Shown here piece after piece: positions 11,978 to 22,474 of a stretch of 64,000 bases of DNA. How positions within the stretch are numbered: position 1 is the first letter of the stretch; each line of letters begins with the position of its first letter. The translations under genes and the position numbers were made by a program. Source of the DNA: Diplonema japonicum (lineage: Eukaryota; Euglenozoa; Diplonemea; Diplonemida; Diplonemidae); the NCBI GenBank assembly GCA_964019335.1, contig OZ025689.1:434001-498000 (forward strand), in the 5' to 3' direction. A model generated the notes under the pieces. That model made no database searches and had not been told where the DNA came from. It saw only the letters and a program-made list of their open reading frames with translations.

Positions 11978-12123
11978 TTTAGACAACAATTGCCTAATAG
12001 CCGTCCTCGAGGGGAGGGAGGGAGAAGAAGGGATTCTACTGTGCGAGCGTTGACATTGATATGCAACTCAGAAAGCAAAGGACAACCCCCTTGCAGCGTG
12101 AGGTATCTGGTCGTGCTTTTCAT
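11800..12123. other. Spacer with a long A-run
   Basis: The plus strand carries an A-run of about 55 at 11920-11974 between the giant gene's start and the stop of its upstream neighbour. Translation through it makes a false polyphenylalanine N-terminal extension of the giant protein. Confidence 0.7.
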
Positions 12124-13110
12124 TTAAAGATCAGGATTGGAGCAGCTCGGCTTGACAGAGGGATGGACACGGCAGAGAGGGGGTCTCGGGGAACAGCTGG
12201 CTTCCTCCACGGAGGTGGGTTTGCTGATGAAAAGACCGTGTTTGTTGCAATAAGAAAAAGCGGTAAGAGAGAGAGTTCCTGCAGGGACTTCAAACTGCAA
12301 GACGGCCTCGTCAGTAGGCAAGAGGGACACCGCACCCACAACCTCACCCTTATGGTCCCGCACGAAAATTCTCTCGATAAAGTGGACCTTCTGCATGTCA
12401 CCATCAGGCAGCATGGGATGGACATCCCACTTCTTACCTGAAATGGACCCGAGCCCCACCCTAACTGTGGCAGTGGTCCCATCAAGGGTGAGGACAGGCT
12501 GGTGCTTTGTGTTTTTTTCTGTTGGTTGGAAGGCAGATTTCTGGTTGTGCTCCGCAAGCTGTTTTCTAATGGTGTCTGCATCGATGACGTTGAAAGGGAC
12601 ACACGGGGCACCATCTTCGTGTGTGTACTCCGGACGCGAAAGCTCACAGAGAACACCCTCGAAGCCGCCTGCTTCCTCTTCGTCAAGTTGCGACACATCA
12701 CCTTTGTAAACACCGTGTTTGTTGCATACTGCGAATGGCCTCACAGACTGTACTCCTGCGGGTATCGCAAAGCTGAATGACGGGTTTGCGGCGTGCGTCC
12801 CAACAGACACCCACATTGCAAGTATGTTGCCACCTTCGTCCTCCGCCCACATTTTCTCAATGTAATGCACAAGCCCGGGGACGTTGCGTGACGTCACAGG
12901 GTGCGGGACAGTGATGCTTGCAGTTCCGTCAGCGACGGTAACCACTGGTATGTGCTTCGCGTTGTCCTTAGATTGCACAAAGGCTTCCCGCACGGTGTGC
13001 TGCTGCAACTGCTGTCTGTAAGCATCCGCACGCAGCGCATCAAACAAATCGCACCCTTCAGTCAGAAGGCCAGCGAACACGATACACACCATCATCAGCG
13101 TGGACAACAT
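12124..13110 (-). CDS. Secreted protein with two superoxide-reductase-like domains
   Basis: About 328 aa from the ATG at 13108-13110, chosen because it opens a clean signal peptide (the frame runs 14 codons further up into basic, leader-like sequence). Two SOR-like domains follow. The first has AKHIPVV, PHPVT, VHYIE and CNKHGVY; the second TKHQPV, VHPML, VHFIE and CNKHGLF. Both therefore keep four His, the Cys and the Lys before the first His, as in neelaredoxin-type enzymes that reduce superoxide to hydrogen peroxide. There is no rubredoxin-like iron centre and no membrane anchor. The gene lies 325 bases upstream of, and on the same strand as, the giant SOR/cyclase gene, whose domains it resembles. 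It may be a soluble scavenger or a relative of the repeat's ancestor. A weaker alternative is a binding-only domain on the SOR fold. Confidence 0.8.
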   Translation of the reverse strand: MLSTLMMVCIVFAGLLTEGCDLFDALRADAYRQQLQQHTVREAFVQSKDNAKHIPVVTVADGTASITVPHPVTSRNVPGLVHYIEKMWAEDEGGNILAMWVSVGTHAANPSFSFAIPAGVQSVRPFAVCNKHGVYKGDVSQLDEEEAGGFEGVLCELSRPEYTHEDGAPCVPFNVIDADTIRKQLAEHNQKSAFQPTEKNTKHQPVLTLDGTTATVRVGLGSISGKKWDVHPMLPDGDMQKVHFIERIFVRDHKGEVVGAVSLLPTDEAVLQFEVPAGTLSLTAFSYCNKHGLFISKPTSVEEASCSPRPPLCRVHPSVKPSCSNPDL

Positions 13111-13138
13111 TTTTATTTTCCCCCCCCTTTCTCCTGTT

Positions 13139-13175
13139 TTTCTGTGAATCATTCGAGAAAAAAAAGAAGGGAAAA
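13139..13175 (-). promoter_or_regulatory. Possible trans-splice acceptor of the double-SOR gene
   Basis: On the minus strand a pyrimidine run (CTTCTTTTTTTTCTC) is followed by a CACAG about 30 bases before the ATG at 13110, inside the 73-base gap after the GTPase stop codon. This fits spliced-leader addition in a polycistronic array, but no leader sequence is known here. Confidence 0.3.
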
Positions 13176-13182
13176 AATCTGT

Positions 13183-14631
13183 TCACATTCGAACCAGCTT
13201 CAAGTGAAGCAACACAAACTCGTCGAAAGAGAGCGTTTCCTGTGTGCCGGGCACGACCTTATGGAAGTCGTCCATTCCAAATGTGTCGGTTTGTTCTTTA
13301 AGGGAACGGAGGGCGGTGACGGGAATGCTTCCCGTGCCGCACGTGTCTAGAGAGGAGAACAGGCGGTGCAGGCGGACAATGTCTTGGCTGTCGTGTGGGT
13401 TGATACACGTCTGCGGGAGATGTGACCAAGCTGCGGACACAGTATGCGCATGCAGCCGTCTTTCAGAGTGGTTGAGAAGCGTGGCGGCTGCGGTTTCAAC
13501 ACCTTTAAAGTGATGGTGGATAAGAGTGGTCACTGAGAGAAAGAGAAAGTCGATGTTGTCGCAGATTCTGGCAGACGTAGCACAGAAGGAAGCACGGCTG
13601 GCTTGCAATACATTGTCAACTCCATTCACTTTGGTCGGGAGGTCGTTCTTCGTTCTGACTAGAACAACCTTTGCAGCATCACCGACCCACCCCATGATCT
13701 CTTCCGCTGTGTTCAAGCTTTCCTCGTCGCAGTAACATATAAGCACAGCAGCGATTAGCTTCTTCACCATCGCTTCCAACAGTTGTTTTCTGTCCTTTCC
13801 GTCGTTTGTGTAGAGTTTAAGCCTGGTCAATTGTTTGCGATCAGAGATGATATCGGTGGTTGCGAAGGTCGAGTCGATGGTTTCAAGGATTTTCGTGCTG
13901 CTGGCGAAGCTGTCGATAAGACAAGAACACCCTACACCGGACCCCACTACCATATAGCTGTGCGTGAAGTCCGGCGTTGCAATTTTATTCAAAACGTCTT
14001 GATGCAACGGCGAAGGGTGGTGGAACTCCGGGGGGGGGAGTCTTAAAAAACACACCTCCCCCCTGTCTTCACAGATTTTAATCCGTTCGACAGTGTCAGG
14101 CTGTGCCTCGCCTGAAGGAATGGCACGTCTTTGCACTTCCAACACAGCATGAACCTCTTCTGCAACCTTTGCAAATATATGAGAGGAGTCTGTAGGGTGA
14201 GTATATAAAAGGTGACCGTTTTCTTCAATATCACACTTCTCTCGTGTTGAGTTGACAATGACCAGTTTCACATTTCTGTCTAGATGTTGTATTTGGTCAA
14301 GCCACCATTGTGCTCCTTCCCAGCTTCCTTGCACGTCGGTGCTGTACATGATGACTACACCGTCAGCGGAGGCCACTGCGTTGTTCAGCATTCCCAACCC
14401 CAAGCTTCTTCCCCCCTCCTCTCCTGGGCAGTCGTACATCAACAGCCGATTGTACACCAAGTCCTGCATCTGGACGGTGGTAGACACAACGTCGATGCTG
14501 GTGGTGGGTGTGTGTTCGTCTTCGTTGAAGGGCTTTTTTGCGTGAAGATTTACCAGCCTCGACTTGCCCACTCCGCTGTTTCCAACCACTGCGATGGTAA
14601 TCGTGTGGCAGAAAGCTGAGCAGATTTCCAT
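13183..14631 (-). CDS. Tandem Rab/Ras-like GTPase-domain protein with EF-hand-like tail
   Basis: About 482 aa starting at the ATG at 14629-14631, directly after a nine-A run; nine more codons upstream are open but leader-like. The first GTPase domain has a good P-loop (GNSGVGKS, residues ~17-24) and a DCPGEE switch region. The second, from about residue 220, keeps the outline but has GSGVGCSC, without the Lys-Ser that holds nucleotide phosphate, while keeping a TKND-like guanine motif; it is probably a pseudo-GTPase. The last 70 residues, with LDTCGTG and SFDEF, resemble a degenerate EF-hand pair, an arrangement loosely like Miro (GTPase, EF hands, GTPase) but in another order and with no C-terminal membrane anchor. 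Exact role unknown, possibly trafficking or the cytoskeleton. Confidence 0.65.
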   Translation of the reverse strand: MEICSAFCHTITIAVVGNSGVGKSRLVNLHAKKPFNEDEHTPTTSIDVVSTTVQMQDLVYNRLLMYDCPGEEGGRSLGLGMLNNAVASADGVVIMYSTDVQGSWEGAQWWLDQIQHLDRNVKLVIVNSTREKCDIEENGHLLYTHPTDSSHIFAKVAEEVHAVLEVQRRAIPSGEAQPDTVERIKICEDRGEVCFLRLPPPEFHHPSPLHQDVLNKIATPDFTHSYMVVGSGVGCSCLIDSFASSTKILETIDSTFATTDIISDRKQLTRLKLYTNDGKDRKQLLEAMVKKLIAAVLICYCDEESLNTAEEIMGWVGDAAKVVLVRTKNDLPTKVNGVDNVLQASRASFCATSARICDNIDFLFLSVTTLIHHHFKGVETAAATLLNHSERRLHAHTVSAAWSHLPQTCINPHDSQDIVRLHRLFSSLDTCGTGSIPVTALRSLKEQTDTFGMDDFHKVVPGTQETLSFDEFVLLHLKLVRM

Positions 14632-15814
14632 TTTTTTTTCTTCCCCCCTTTTCCTCACCCCTTCATCTAAGAAATATTCTTATGTCTATCCTTACGGAGG
14701 ACAATGAAAAAAAATAAATCGGGGGGAACTGGTTCCCCCCCTTTTTTTCTCTTTTCTGTGGCTAGAAAGACGGGGGGGGGGGGGGTGAAGAAAAGGCCAC
14801 ACCATAGAAGGACAAAGCATGAAGGTTAAAGATGATTATGGGAGGGGGTGTTCTTGCCACCTTGTGCTGACAGGAAATCCTTTTTTTTTTTAACACCTCA
14901 CACTTCATCTTTTCCTTTGGCGGGGGGAACAAAAAAAAAGAGAAAAAAAAAGGAGAGAAAAAAAAAAACCATATTCAAAACACAAGTTAATAAGAAACAA
15001 GCATCGGTTGGTGTTGACCTCAAGTACGGGGGGGGGGGGGGGGGGTGAAGAAATTAGGAATTTGAAGGACTCCTCCATCCCCTTTTGTTTCATTTGTAAT
15101 TTCTAATGATTAACGACAAAAGGAAGGTGGAAAAAAAAAAGTTGACTTTTTTTTTTCCTTCCTATCCCCCAGGTTTTTAAACTTCTAAAAGCGCAGAGCG
15201 AGGTTAAAAATGTAAAAGAGGGGGGGGGGGGGGGGGGGGGGAGAGAGAGACATGGTAGGTGTCTACATGAAATCACTACTCCTTTTTGTTCGCACAGGAA
15301 GCCGAGCAGTATTTGTAAAATACGAAAAAAGATCATCAATAAAAGGCAAAAGCGAGTAGTATTTCTTTTTTAAAGGAGTCGTGATGGGCGACAGGGGTGT
15401 GCAGGGTAAGGGGGTGTGATAGAACATATGTATTGAAAGAGGGAAGGGGGGGGGGGATCAACTGACAGGAAAATCTTATTTTTTTTGTTTGTTGTTGAAC
15501 TTTGCTCTTTTTAAAAGAAAACCCATATAAAAAAAAGGACAATGGGTTACGAGCTAAGATTACATTTTTTTTTTTTTTTTCCATTCGAAAATTCAACTAT
15601 CAAGGAAGAGAGGTTATAACACCAACGGATTTACTATTATTATTATTATTTTTTTTTTTTTTTTTTATATCTTTCAGCGTCTGAACCAACACAAGCTGCA
15701 ATTCCGAGAAAAAAAAAAATTAAAAAAAAATCCTGTCAAGTCGAAACACAGCCGTTATTTTAAGAGAATAAAGAAGAAAAAAAAAAAAAAAGCTGCTCCC
15801 CTGGTTCTTCTTGG

Positions 15815-15845
<31 letters not shown>

Positions 15846-15999
15846 AAGCCTTCATGAGACAGGCAACCATAAACAGCCGTTTACACGGCAAAGAGAAGAA
15901 AAAGGAAAAAAAAAATAAAAAAAAATGGGGGAGTAAATGGAACACTGCCGGTTTTGTAACTTCGCTTTATATGCCTAGTTTGACGATCTCAAAATTTTT
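14632..15999. other. Intergenic spacer, homopolymer-rich
   Basis: About 1.4 kb of G, C, A and T runs with no supported gene. Confidence 0.7.
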
Positions 16000-17313
16000 T
16001 TAGTATAACTGCGTCATGGCTGTGTCTAGTTGCGCTTGCAACTCGATATCCTTGCTCATCCACGTGGGGATGGAACCGCAGTCAATGCCGCATGGCTTAC
16101 AACATTCCTCGGATTCTAACACTGTGGGGACAGCCCCGTTCTCGGAGATCTGAAGCATCTTTAACGATGGGACTGAGAACTTCCGGTCACCGTACGAACC
16201 CTCGCCGGTCAGCGAGATCCCGCACCCATTCACATAAAGCGAGCTTAACGCATTCCCCGTCTCGATTCCTTCAAGAAGAGAACGGTAACCATCTGCTTTG
16301 ATACAGTTCCCGGACATCTGAAGAGCTTCCAGACTACTGTTTTCAGCCAACCCGTTACCAATTTCTCGCGCGCCGATTTTGGTGATTCCATTGTACGAGA
16401 TGTTAAGAATTTTGAGTTTTTTGTTCGATCGGAGAGTGCTGGAAACGTACTGCGCCCCATTATCTCCCAACCGGTTGCAGCTCATGTGTAGCCCTGTAAG
16501 GTGCTTGTGCGATGCCACTGCTTTCAGTATCCCCTTCCCTCCCTCAGTACATATTCGGTTCTCATTTATATTCAACACCGACAAGTAAATAGAACTGTCC
16601 GAGAGAATTTCTGATAATGCGGTTTCACATTTTTCCGTCAACCCGCAGTTTGGAAGGTACAGTCTGGTCAATGCATTCTGTGTTGAAACAAGGCTGCTTG
16701 CAAATTTTACGAAACAAGTATCTGTGAGGGCGTTTCGAATTTCTAAGGTGTGGTACGCCGCTGAAGTGTGGAAAACGGTGGTAACGTGTTCCAGTTGGGA
16801 GTTGGTTAATGGCGTTTTTTGTTTCAAGGCGACCGTTAGGGAAGCAGGGACATGCGTCATAAGCCTGGCCATGGAAGAGGAGGTTGCACGCAATGCTCTT
16901 ATTGCGTCGCCGCGCGACCGGTCGGTTTGATCGAGAAATTGAAGAATTTTTATCATGGTGTTGCTTCCTACCATTTCGATAGGACGGTGGCCAGCGGTTT
17001 TCATCTCTTTGAGCTTTTCCACTAGTATCTCCGCGTGTTTTGAGGAAGCTGCTTTTGCGATGTCGTGCTTTGCCCAGCCCCATATCTGGTTTGCCGTGTT
17101 TATGTTGTTGCATTTCAACTTTTCCAAGATGATCTCGCGCTCGGTGTATTCTATCGCTTCGCAGCTCGTCACCAGGTTTTCTATCGGGACGGCTTGCTTT
17201 CGCTTGTGCCCGCAGATGTGGCAGAAGAACGACCCTGGTACCAAGGCTGTTTCGCACGAATTGCAACTCGGCCGTTTCTGTCTTCGCTTCTTCTTCCCTG
17301 AGGTTTCTTTCAT
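16000..17313 (-). CDS. Zinc-ribbon and leucine-rich-repeat (ribonuclease-inhibitor type) protein
   Basis: 437 aa. The N-terminus is strongly basic and followed by a CxxC...CxxC zinc ribbon (residues ~17-34). A helical region with a Thr-Asp-Arg-Ser-Arg stretch follows. From about 180 on there are at least five leucine-rich repeats of the ribonuclease-inhibitor/NLRC type (LxxLxLxxNxL with alternating helical turns). The tail is Cys-containing with no membrane segment. These proteins are scaffolds; many protists encode large families. The ATG at 17311-17313 is the first in frame after an A-rich leader. No specific partner can be inferred. Confidence 0.7.
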   Translation of the reverse strand: MKETSGKKKRRQKRPSCNSCETALVPGSFFCHICGHKRKQAVPIENLVTSCEAIEYTEREIILEKLKCNNINTANQIWGWAKHDIAKAASSKHAEILVEKLKEMKTAGHRPIEMVGSNTMIKILQFLDQTDRSRGDAIRALRATSSSMARLMTHVPASLTVALKQKTPLTNSQLEHVTTVFHTSAAYHTLEIRNALTDTCFVKFASSLVSTQNALTRLYLPNCGLTEKCETALSEILSDSSIYLSVLNINENRICTEGGKGILKAVASHKHLTGLHMSCNRLGDNGAQYVSSTLRSNKKLKILNISYNGITKIGAREIGNGLAENSSLEALQMSGNCIKADGYRSLLEGIETGNALSSLYVNGCGISLTGEGSYGDRKFSVPSLKMLQISENGAVPTVLESEECCKPCGIDCGSIPTWMSKDIELQAQLDTAMTQLY

Positions 17314-18187
17314 GGTTTTTTTTTTTCTTTTTTTTTTCTTTACACCCGTTTCTGAAGCAGCATTTTTTTGTCGGGGGGGGGGGGGGGGGGGAATGGTTTA
17401 TCAAAAATATAAAATAAAATAAATATAAAAAACGGGGAGAAAATGCAATTAGAGAAAAAAGTCGATGTCAGATGCAAACTCCGTGCGAGAGCAAGAGCTG
17501 CAGGCAAAGAAGAAAAAAAAAAAAAAAAAAAAAAAGAACTCATTTTTTTTTTTTTTTTTTTAAGTCCATGAGGGGGAATGGAAGAAAAAAAAAAATCGAT
17601 CTTTTAACGTCAAGGCACCACTTCCCGTTTCCTCGCGGTAGGGTGGGGGGGCATTTTTTTTTCTTTTGCCGAATCCAAATGCGATCCATGTCCCCCTTGT
17701 TTTGAGAGGTCTGTCTGTGCCAAGGTGACAGTTGCTCTGCCGCTTGGGCAGAGACTTTCCTGAAATGACTCGCGTTAAGGGGAAGTGTCGTTACGCACCT
17801 AGACCCGGCCAAAGGTCTTGCTGTCCCTTCGAAAAAAAAAAAAAAAAAAAAAAAAAAGAAAAAAGAACCTGAAATTCTTTGGAAAAGAACAGAGGTAGTT
17901 TTCTTGTTCCTAATTCTTCAGAGTTTTTGAGGGGAAAGGGGGTGGGGCGGCATTTAATCGACAAAAAAAAAAAAAAAAAAAAAGGCCACTGCTAGATTTG
18001 TGCATTTCTTTTTTTTTTTTTTTCTTCTTTCTTCTTTCTCTCTTCTCCCGCAAAGTCAAATAAAAGGGAACACGTTGCAACGGGCAGAGGTGGAAGGGGA
18101 TTTTTTTTTTTTTTTTTGTGTGTCAAAATTCACTCTTTTTTTTTTTCCTACAAAACGGAGGGGGTGGGGGGGAGAGGGGAGGAAAGC
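17314..18187. other. Intergenic spacer
   Basis: Mostly A and T runs. A short unique patch at 17620-17820 is open on the minus strand for about 50 non-repetitive codons but matches nothing I recognise and runs into poly-lysine. Confidence 0.6.
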
Positions 18188-18796
18188 TCAGTTGCATTTC
18201 CCTGCGTTGTGGCAAATAGACGGCAGCGCAAACACCGAGTCAGAAGGGTGCTTGGAATATCCCTGTCCATGCATCTGCCAGTGGAAGGGGTTGTCACCAG
18301 TGTGCGAGGCTCCACCATCGTAAAGGGTACACAGAACATCAGGGTCAGAAGCCATTGTCCCAACAGCGTCTGGGGTGTCAGAGCTCAACGTCCAAACATT
18401 GCATGTCTGGTTGTTGATTTGCCTAAGACCTGCGTAGAGGTATGGCACAGCAGTCACCCATGTGGGCTTCAGAACGCCGCAAGACACATCACAAAGCTGG
18501 CAGCACTCTTTCAGGGCAGGGAATATCAGATACCTCGTTTCCCCTACACTCTGCTGGATGCAAGCGCCATTGTAGCCTCTCTTCGCATCGTTGCAAATTG
18601 GATTCAGTTTTCCGTTCGGCCTGAAGATCACTTGGCCCCGCTGAGCGTATGAGTATGCCACCCACCCTTCATTCCTCTGGTACCCGCCCTCGAACCAGGT
18701 TTCTTCCGTGAAATTTCCCTGAAACTGGACGGGCCAGTTGGGCTTCGGGTCAGCTGACACCGACATCAACATTACTGCAAGAGCCGCTTGGATCAT
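18188..18796 (-). CDS. Small secreted cysteine-rich protein
   Basis: 202 aa with a signal peptide of about 15 residues. The mature chain has two possible N-glycosylation sites and about ten Cys, including a CCQLC motif near residue 98. Spacing of Trp, Tyr and the Cys pair resembles secreted ependymin-like proteins of protists and animals (a tyrosine-rich strand, an Arg-Tyr-Leu-Ile-Phe-Pro segment, then the double Cys). That similarity is by eye and weak. No enzyme motif is visible. It stands alone, with a 3.7-kb spacer upstream. Confidence 0.55.
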   Translation of the reverse strand: MIQAALAVMLMSVSADPKPNWPVQFQGNFTEETWFEGGYQRNEGWVAYSYAQRGQVIFRPNGKLNPICNDAKRGYNGACIQQSVGETRYLIFPALKECCQLCDVSCGVLKPTWVTAVPYLYAGLRQINNQTCNVWTLSSDTPDAVGTMASDPDVLCTLYDGGASHTGDNPFHWQMHGQGYSKHPSDSVFALPSICHNAGKCN

Positions 18797-19205
18797 TTTT
18801 CCTTTCTTTTTCTTTTTCTTTTTTTCTTTTTTTTTGTAATGGGGGTTGTTAAATGAAGCAGTAGAGAATGCAATTTAAAAAAAAAAAAAAAATAATAATA
18901 ATAATAAATAAAAAAAAGTTTTTTTTTTTTGGGTGGAAGTGTGGACATAGGTGTGGGAATAATAATAATAAAAGGGGGGGGGACAGAAAAGTTATTTATT
19001 TACCCACAAAATGAGTCATAATTTAACACGGGGATGACTTTTATTTCACCTTTTCTTCCTCATCCGAGCCACCTACTGCTGCTCTCATGGGGGCGCTCAA
19101 AGAACTGGGTCGGGCTTGTCGGGGGTGCGTAAATGACCGGGTCATCTTTCTATATTTTCTTTTTCTTCTTCTTTTGATGAACAGAAACACTTGTTAGTTG
19201 TACTG

Positions 19206-19246
<41 letters not shown>

Positions 19247-19519
19247 ACATTTAAGGGTACCTGCGGTATGTGGCAGGACGCCTGAAAAAAAAAAAAACAG
19301 TACTGCAAAGCAAGAGCATTTTTCGTCAAAAATAAAAGATGGTTTTCGTCATTTTTTCCTTTTTTTTCTTTTTTTTTTTCCGTCACGTGTTCTTGAAAAC
19401 CTTTCGAAAATTCGAAAAATTTTCGTTTTGCAGTATAAAAGTTTTCACACAAGAAGAAGATCTCCTAAGAAAAAAAAAGGGAAAAAAAAAGTGTGTGCGC
19501 GCGTACTGCATGCACCCAC

Positions 19520-19550
<31 letters not shown>

Positions 19551-21426
19551 CATACAAGTAACTGAGCAAACAAACAAGAAAGAAAGAAAAAAAGAAGAAA
19601 ACATGAGGCCCATAGTGAGTGAAAGAACGAAATGATTCAGTGGTGAAATTTAAGGGGAAAAAAAAAAAAAAAAAAAGTGTAGAAGAGGGGGTTACGACGG
19701 AATATTTCTTTTGGGGCTGGAAGGACCCTCTCCTGTTAAAAAAAAGAAGAAGAAGAAGAAGGTAAAAAAAAAAAAATTCAAAAATGATGTCCCACATCAT
19801 TCCCTTCTTCTTATCTATATCCGGCACTTACCTCCCTCCCCCTTTTTTTTTTGAAGTGAATGAAAAATACATGGCACCAGAGATAATGGGAGAGTAAGGT
19901 ATGAATCGCAAAATAGAAAAGGGGAGGGGGGTGGGAGGAAAAGGACGGACGTGAAAGTACTAACCTCGATCAACCGTCCCCCCTGTATTAGCACTTAAAA
20001 CAAGTGAAATCAACAATGTTTGTAATGTTGTCCTCACATAAGTACTACTGCATCTCCTCAAGTGTTATGCTGGAGTACTTCCCTGCCACTACTGCATTAT
20101 CCAACTACGCAATTGTGAGTTTTTTTTTTTTTTTTTTTTTTTGAACGAGGTGTGTTGAGGAGAAAGGGGCATGAAACAAAAAAAGGAAGAAAATAAGGGT
20201 AGGGGGGGGATAACAAAAAAAAAGGAGGCCAGATGCAAATTTTTTTTTTTTTTTTTTAATGTATATCAGAACCTTAGGGTGTTAGAGGTGTTTCCTTTTT
20301 GTTGCTTTTTTTTCTTTTTTTTCTAACTCGGAGTCACTTTGGTTTTTGGAAACGAGAAAAAAAAAAAAGGAGAGGAAACTATTTATGACCAACAACAAGA
20401 AGTCATTTCGGTCTTACTTAGGGTTCTTCCTGCAAAAAGAAAAAAAAAGGGGGGGAAGAAGATCCGAATAGTGCCTGAGTAAGTAGTTTTCTTTTCTTTT
20501 TCTTTTTTTGTTTTTTACCTTTCGTCATTTTGAGTTCTCGCTGCTGCTCCTACTCACTTTTCTTTTTTCTTTTTGCTGGCGAGATGGATGTTTTTTTCCC
20601 CCCCTTTTTTTCTTCCCCCAAAAAAATTACACATGGGTGCATTTTACGAGGCCCGTAGTGAAAAAAAAAATGTCAAAAAAAAAGTGGTTGTAAGAAAACC
20701 GGAGAAACGGTACCGGCCCCCCCCCTCCTCCTTGCATTTTTTATTCTCTTTGTTTCCCCTCCCCCGATTTGTTTCCCCTCAATAATGGAAAAAAAAAAAA
20801 ATCAAAAAACTTTCAGGGAGGCAGATATCACGGCTGAAGGGGGCGGGGGTAAAAAAGAGAGGGAAAATATAAAAAGAAAATAGAAATAAAAAGAGAAAAC
20901 CTCAGAATAGGGTTACCTTACTGCATTCGCCTTTATATGGCCACGAAGGGCAGCCAGTCTAGAAGGGGGAGTGCAGAAAGGCACATTTGTGGGTCCCAAA
21001 GTTAAACGGAGGGGGTCCTGAGGGTCGCAAAATGTTTTTACAACCCGTGGCTTATCCTTGTTCGCAGGTTTTCTCAAAAAAAAAGGGAGGGGGGCAAAAG
21101 AGAAGGGGGAAAGAAGAAGAAAAAAAAAAACATTCACGCTTTTAGGGTAAGGAAGGAGAACAGGTCGTAAAACTGTACCTACCCAAATACTGTAAAACAA
21201 ACAAATTCACAAGGGCCTCCACCATCTTAAAAAAACTATCACAGGGGGGCGCAAGAATTGGTGATGGTGAGGTTGCTTCCTATGACTCGTGATCTAAGAT
21301 CTAAAAAAAAAAAAAAAAAAAAAAAAACGCCGGGAAGTTTTTTTTCCCTTGCAGGGGGGTTTTTTTTTGTTTTACAGTAATTTAAAAAAAAGAATAAAAA
21401 AAAAAGTTTTTTCCCCGTCCCGTTCT

Positions 21427-21457
<31 letters not shown>

Positions 21458-22082
21458 CCATTCTTTCTTTTTCTCCTTTTTCTTTTTCTTTTAAAATAAT
21501 TCTTTCAGGAATCGACGGAGGGGCGAAGGTAGGGATAAAAGGAGGGGAAGGTTTCCAGTTTAAACTGATATGGAAATATTTTTTTCTTCTTCTTTCTATT
21601 TCTGTATTTGCTTGCGCGGGTAAGAGTACTTTTTTTTTTTAATTCACTTCAAGCCCGACCTCTTTTTCTTTAAACAAAAGAGTTTCCGCAATTTAAACGC
21701 CAATTAAGCAATTTTTTTTTCTTCTCTCATTTTGATCTACAAAGTAAAGTGTAGCGATATTTGTTTCTCCCCCTCACCCCCTTTCCCTTTTTTTTTTATT
21801 TCCCCGTTCTGTAGAAATTGAAAAAAAAAAAAAAAATGGAAACCGCTAGAAAAAAAAAAAAATACATATTTCGGCTCAGTTGATTCCCTAAAAGGCTTTT
21901 TCTTGTTGATATTCCGTTGCATTTGGTTAAAAAGACCAAGCAATTTTCAGCTGCACCCCCCAATTTTTTTTTTCTTTACATAATATTTCCTCTTCAATGT
22001 TCCATTGTACTACTAAAGAAAAAAAAAAGAAAGAAAAAAACCCCGAAAGGAAAAACAATGGAATTCCTTAAAGATGTGGTTC

Positions 22083-22118
<36 letters not shown>

Positions 22119-22474
22119 TCTTTTTTTATGTTTATTTTCCACCCCTCATTTTCGTTTCTTATTCGCCAGTTTTAGGTAAAAAGAGGGGGCCACAGGCTTA
22201 TAGAGGTCACGCCGGGCGCTGAAGAGAAATTGAAAAAGAGGTGGGGGGATGGAAGGGGGGAGAGCATGGGGAGAGAAGAGAAAAAAGAAAAGGGAAAAGG
22301 TGAGCAAAACAAAAAAAAAACGGAGTGATTTTCATTCTTTTTTTTCCCCTTTTTTTCATTTCTTTTTTTTACATTTATTTGTACCTAATGAACTCTTAGC
22401 TTTACTTACCCCCCCCCCCCCCCCCCCCCCTCACTACTTTGACTTTCTTGCAAACTGCTTCTAAAATAGAAAAT
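18797..22474. other. Long intergenic spacer, homopolymer-rich
   Basis: About 3.7 kb without a supported gene. Two unique patches stand out from the homopolymers: 19990-20120, which contains a small AAGTACT/AGTACTT inverted repeat, and 20920-21080. Neither matches a gene or RNA family I know. Confidence 0.6.

Noticed and set aside
11800-12123. N-terminal extension of the giant protein through a polyphenylalanine stretch
   Set aside because: The extension is a translated T-run; the ATG at 11799 gives a proper signal peptide and aligns with the CxxF start of the SOR repeats.
17540-17812. Minus-strand open frame of 90 codons
   Set aside because: About half is poly-lysine and polyphenylalanine from homopolymers; the rest shows no domain or clear codon bias.
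19990-20120. A unique, non-homopolymer patch with a small inverted repeat, considered as a small RNA gene
   Set aside because: It matches no tRNA, snRNA, 5S or spliced-leader pattern I can recognise; left as unexplained.
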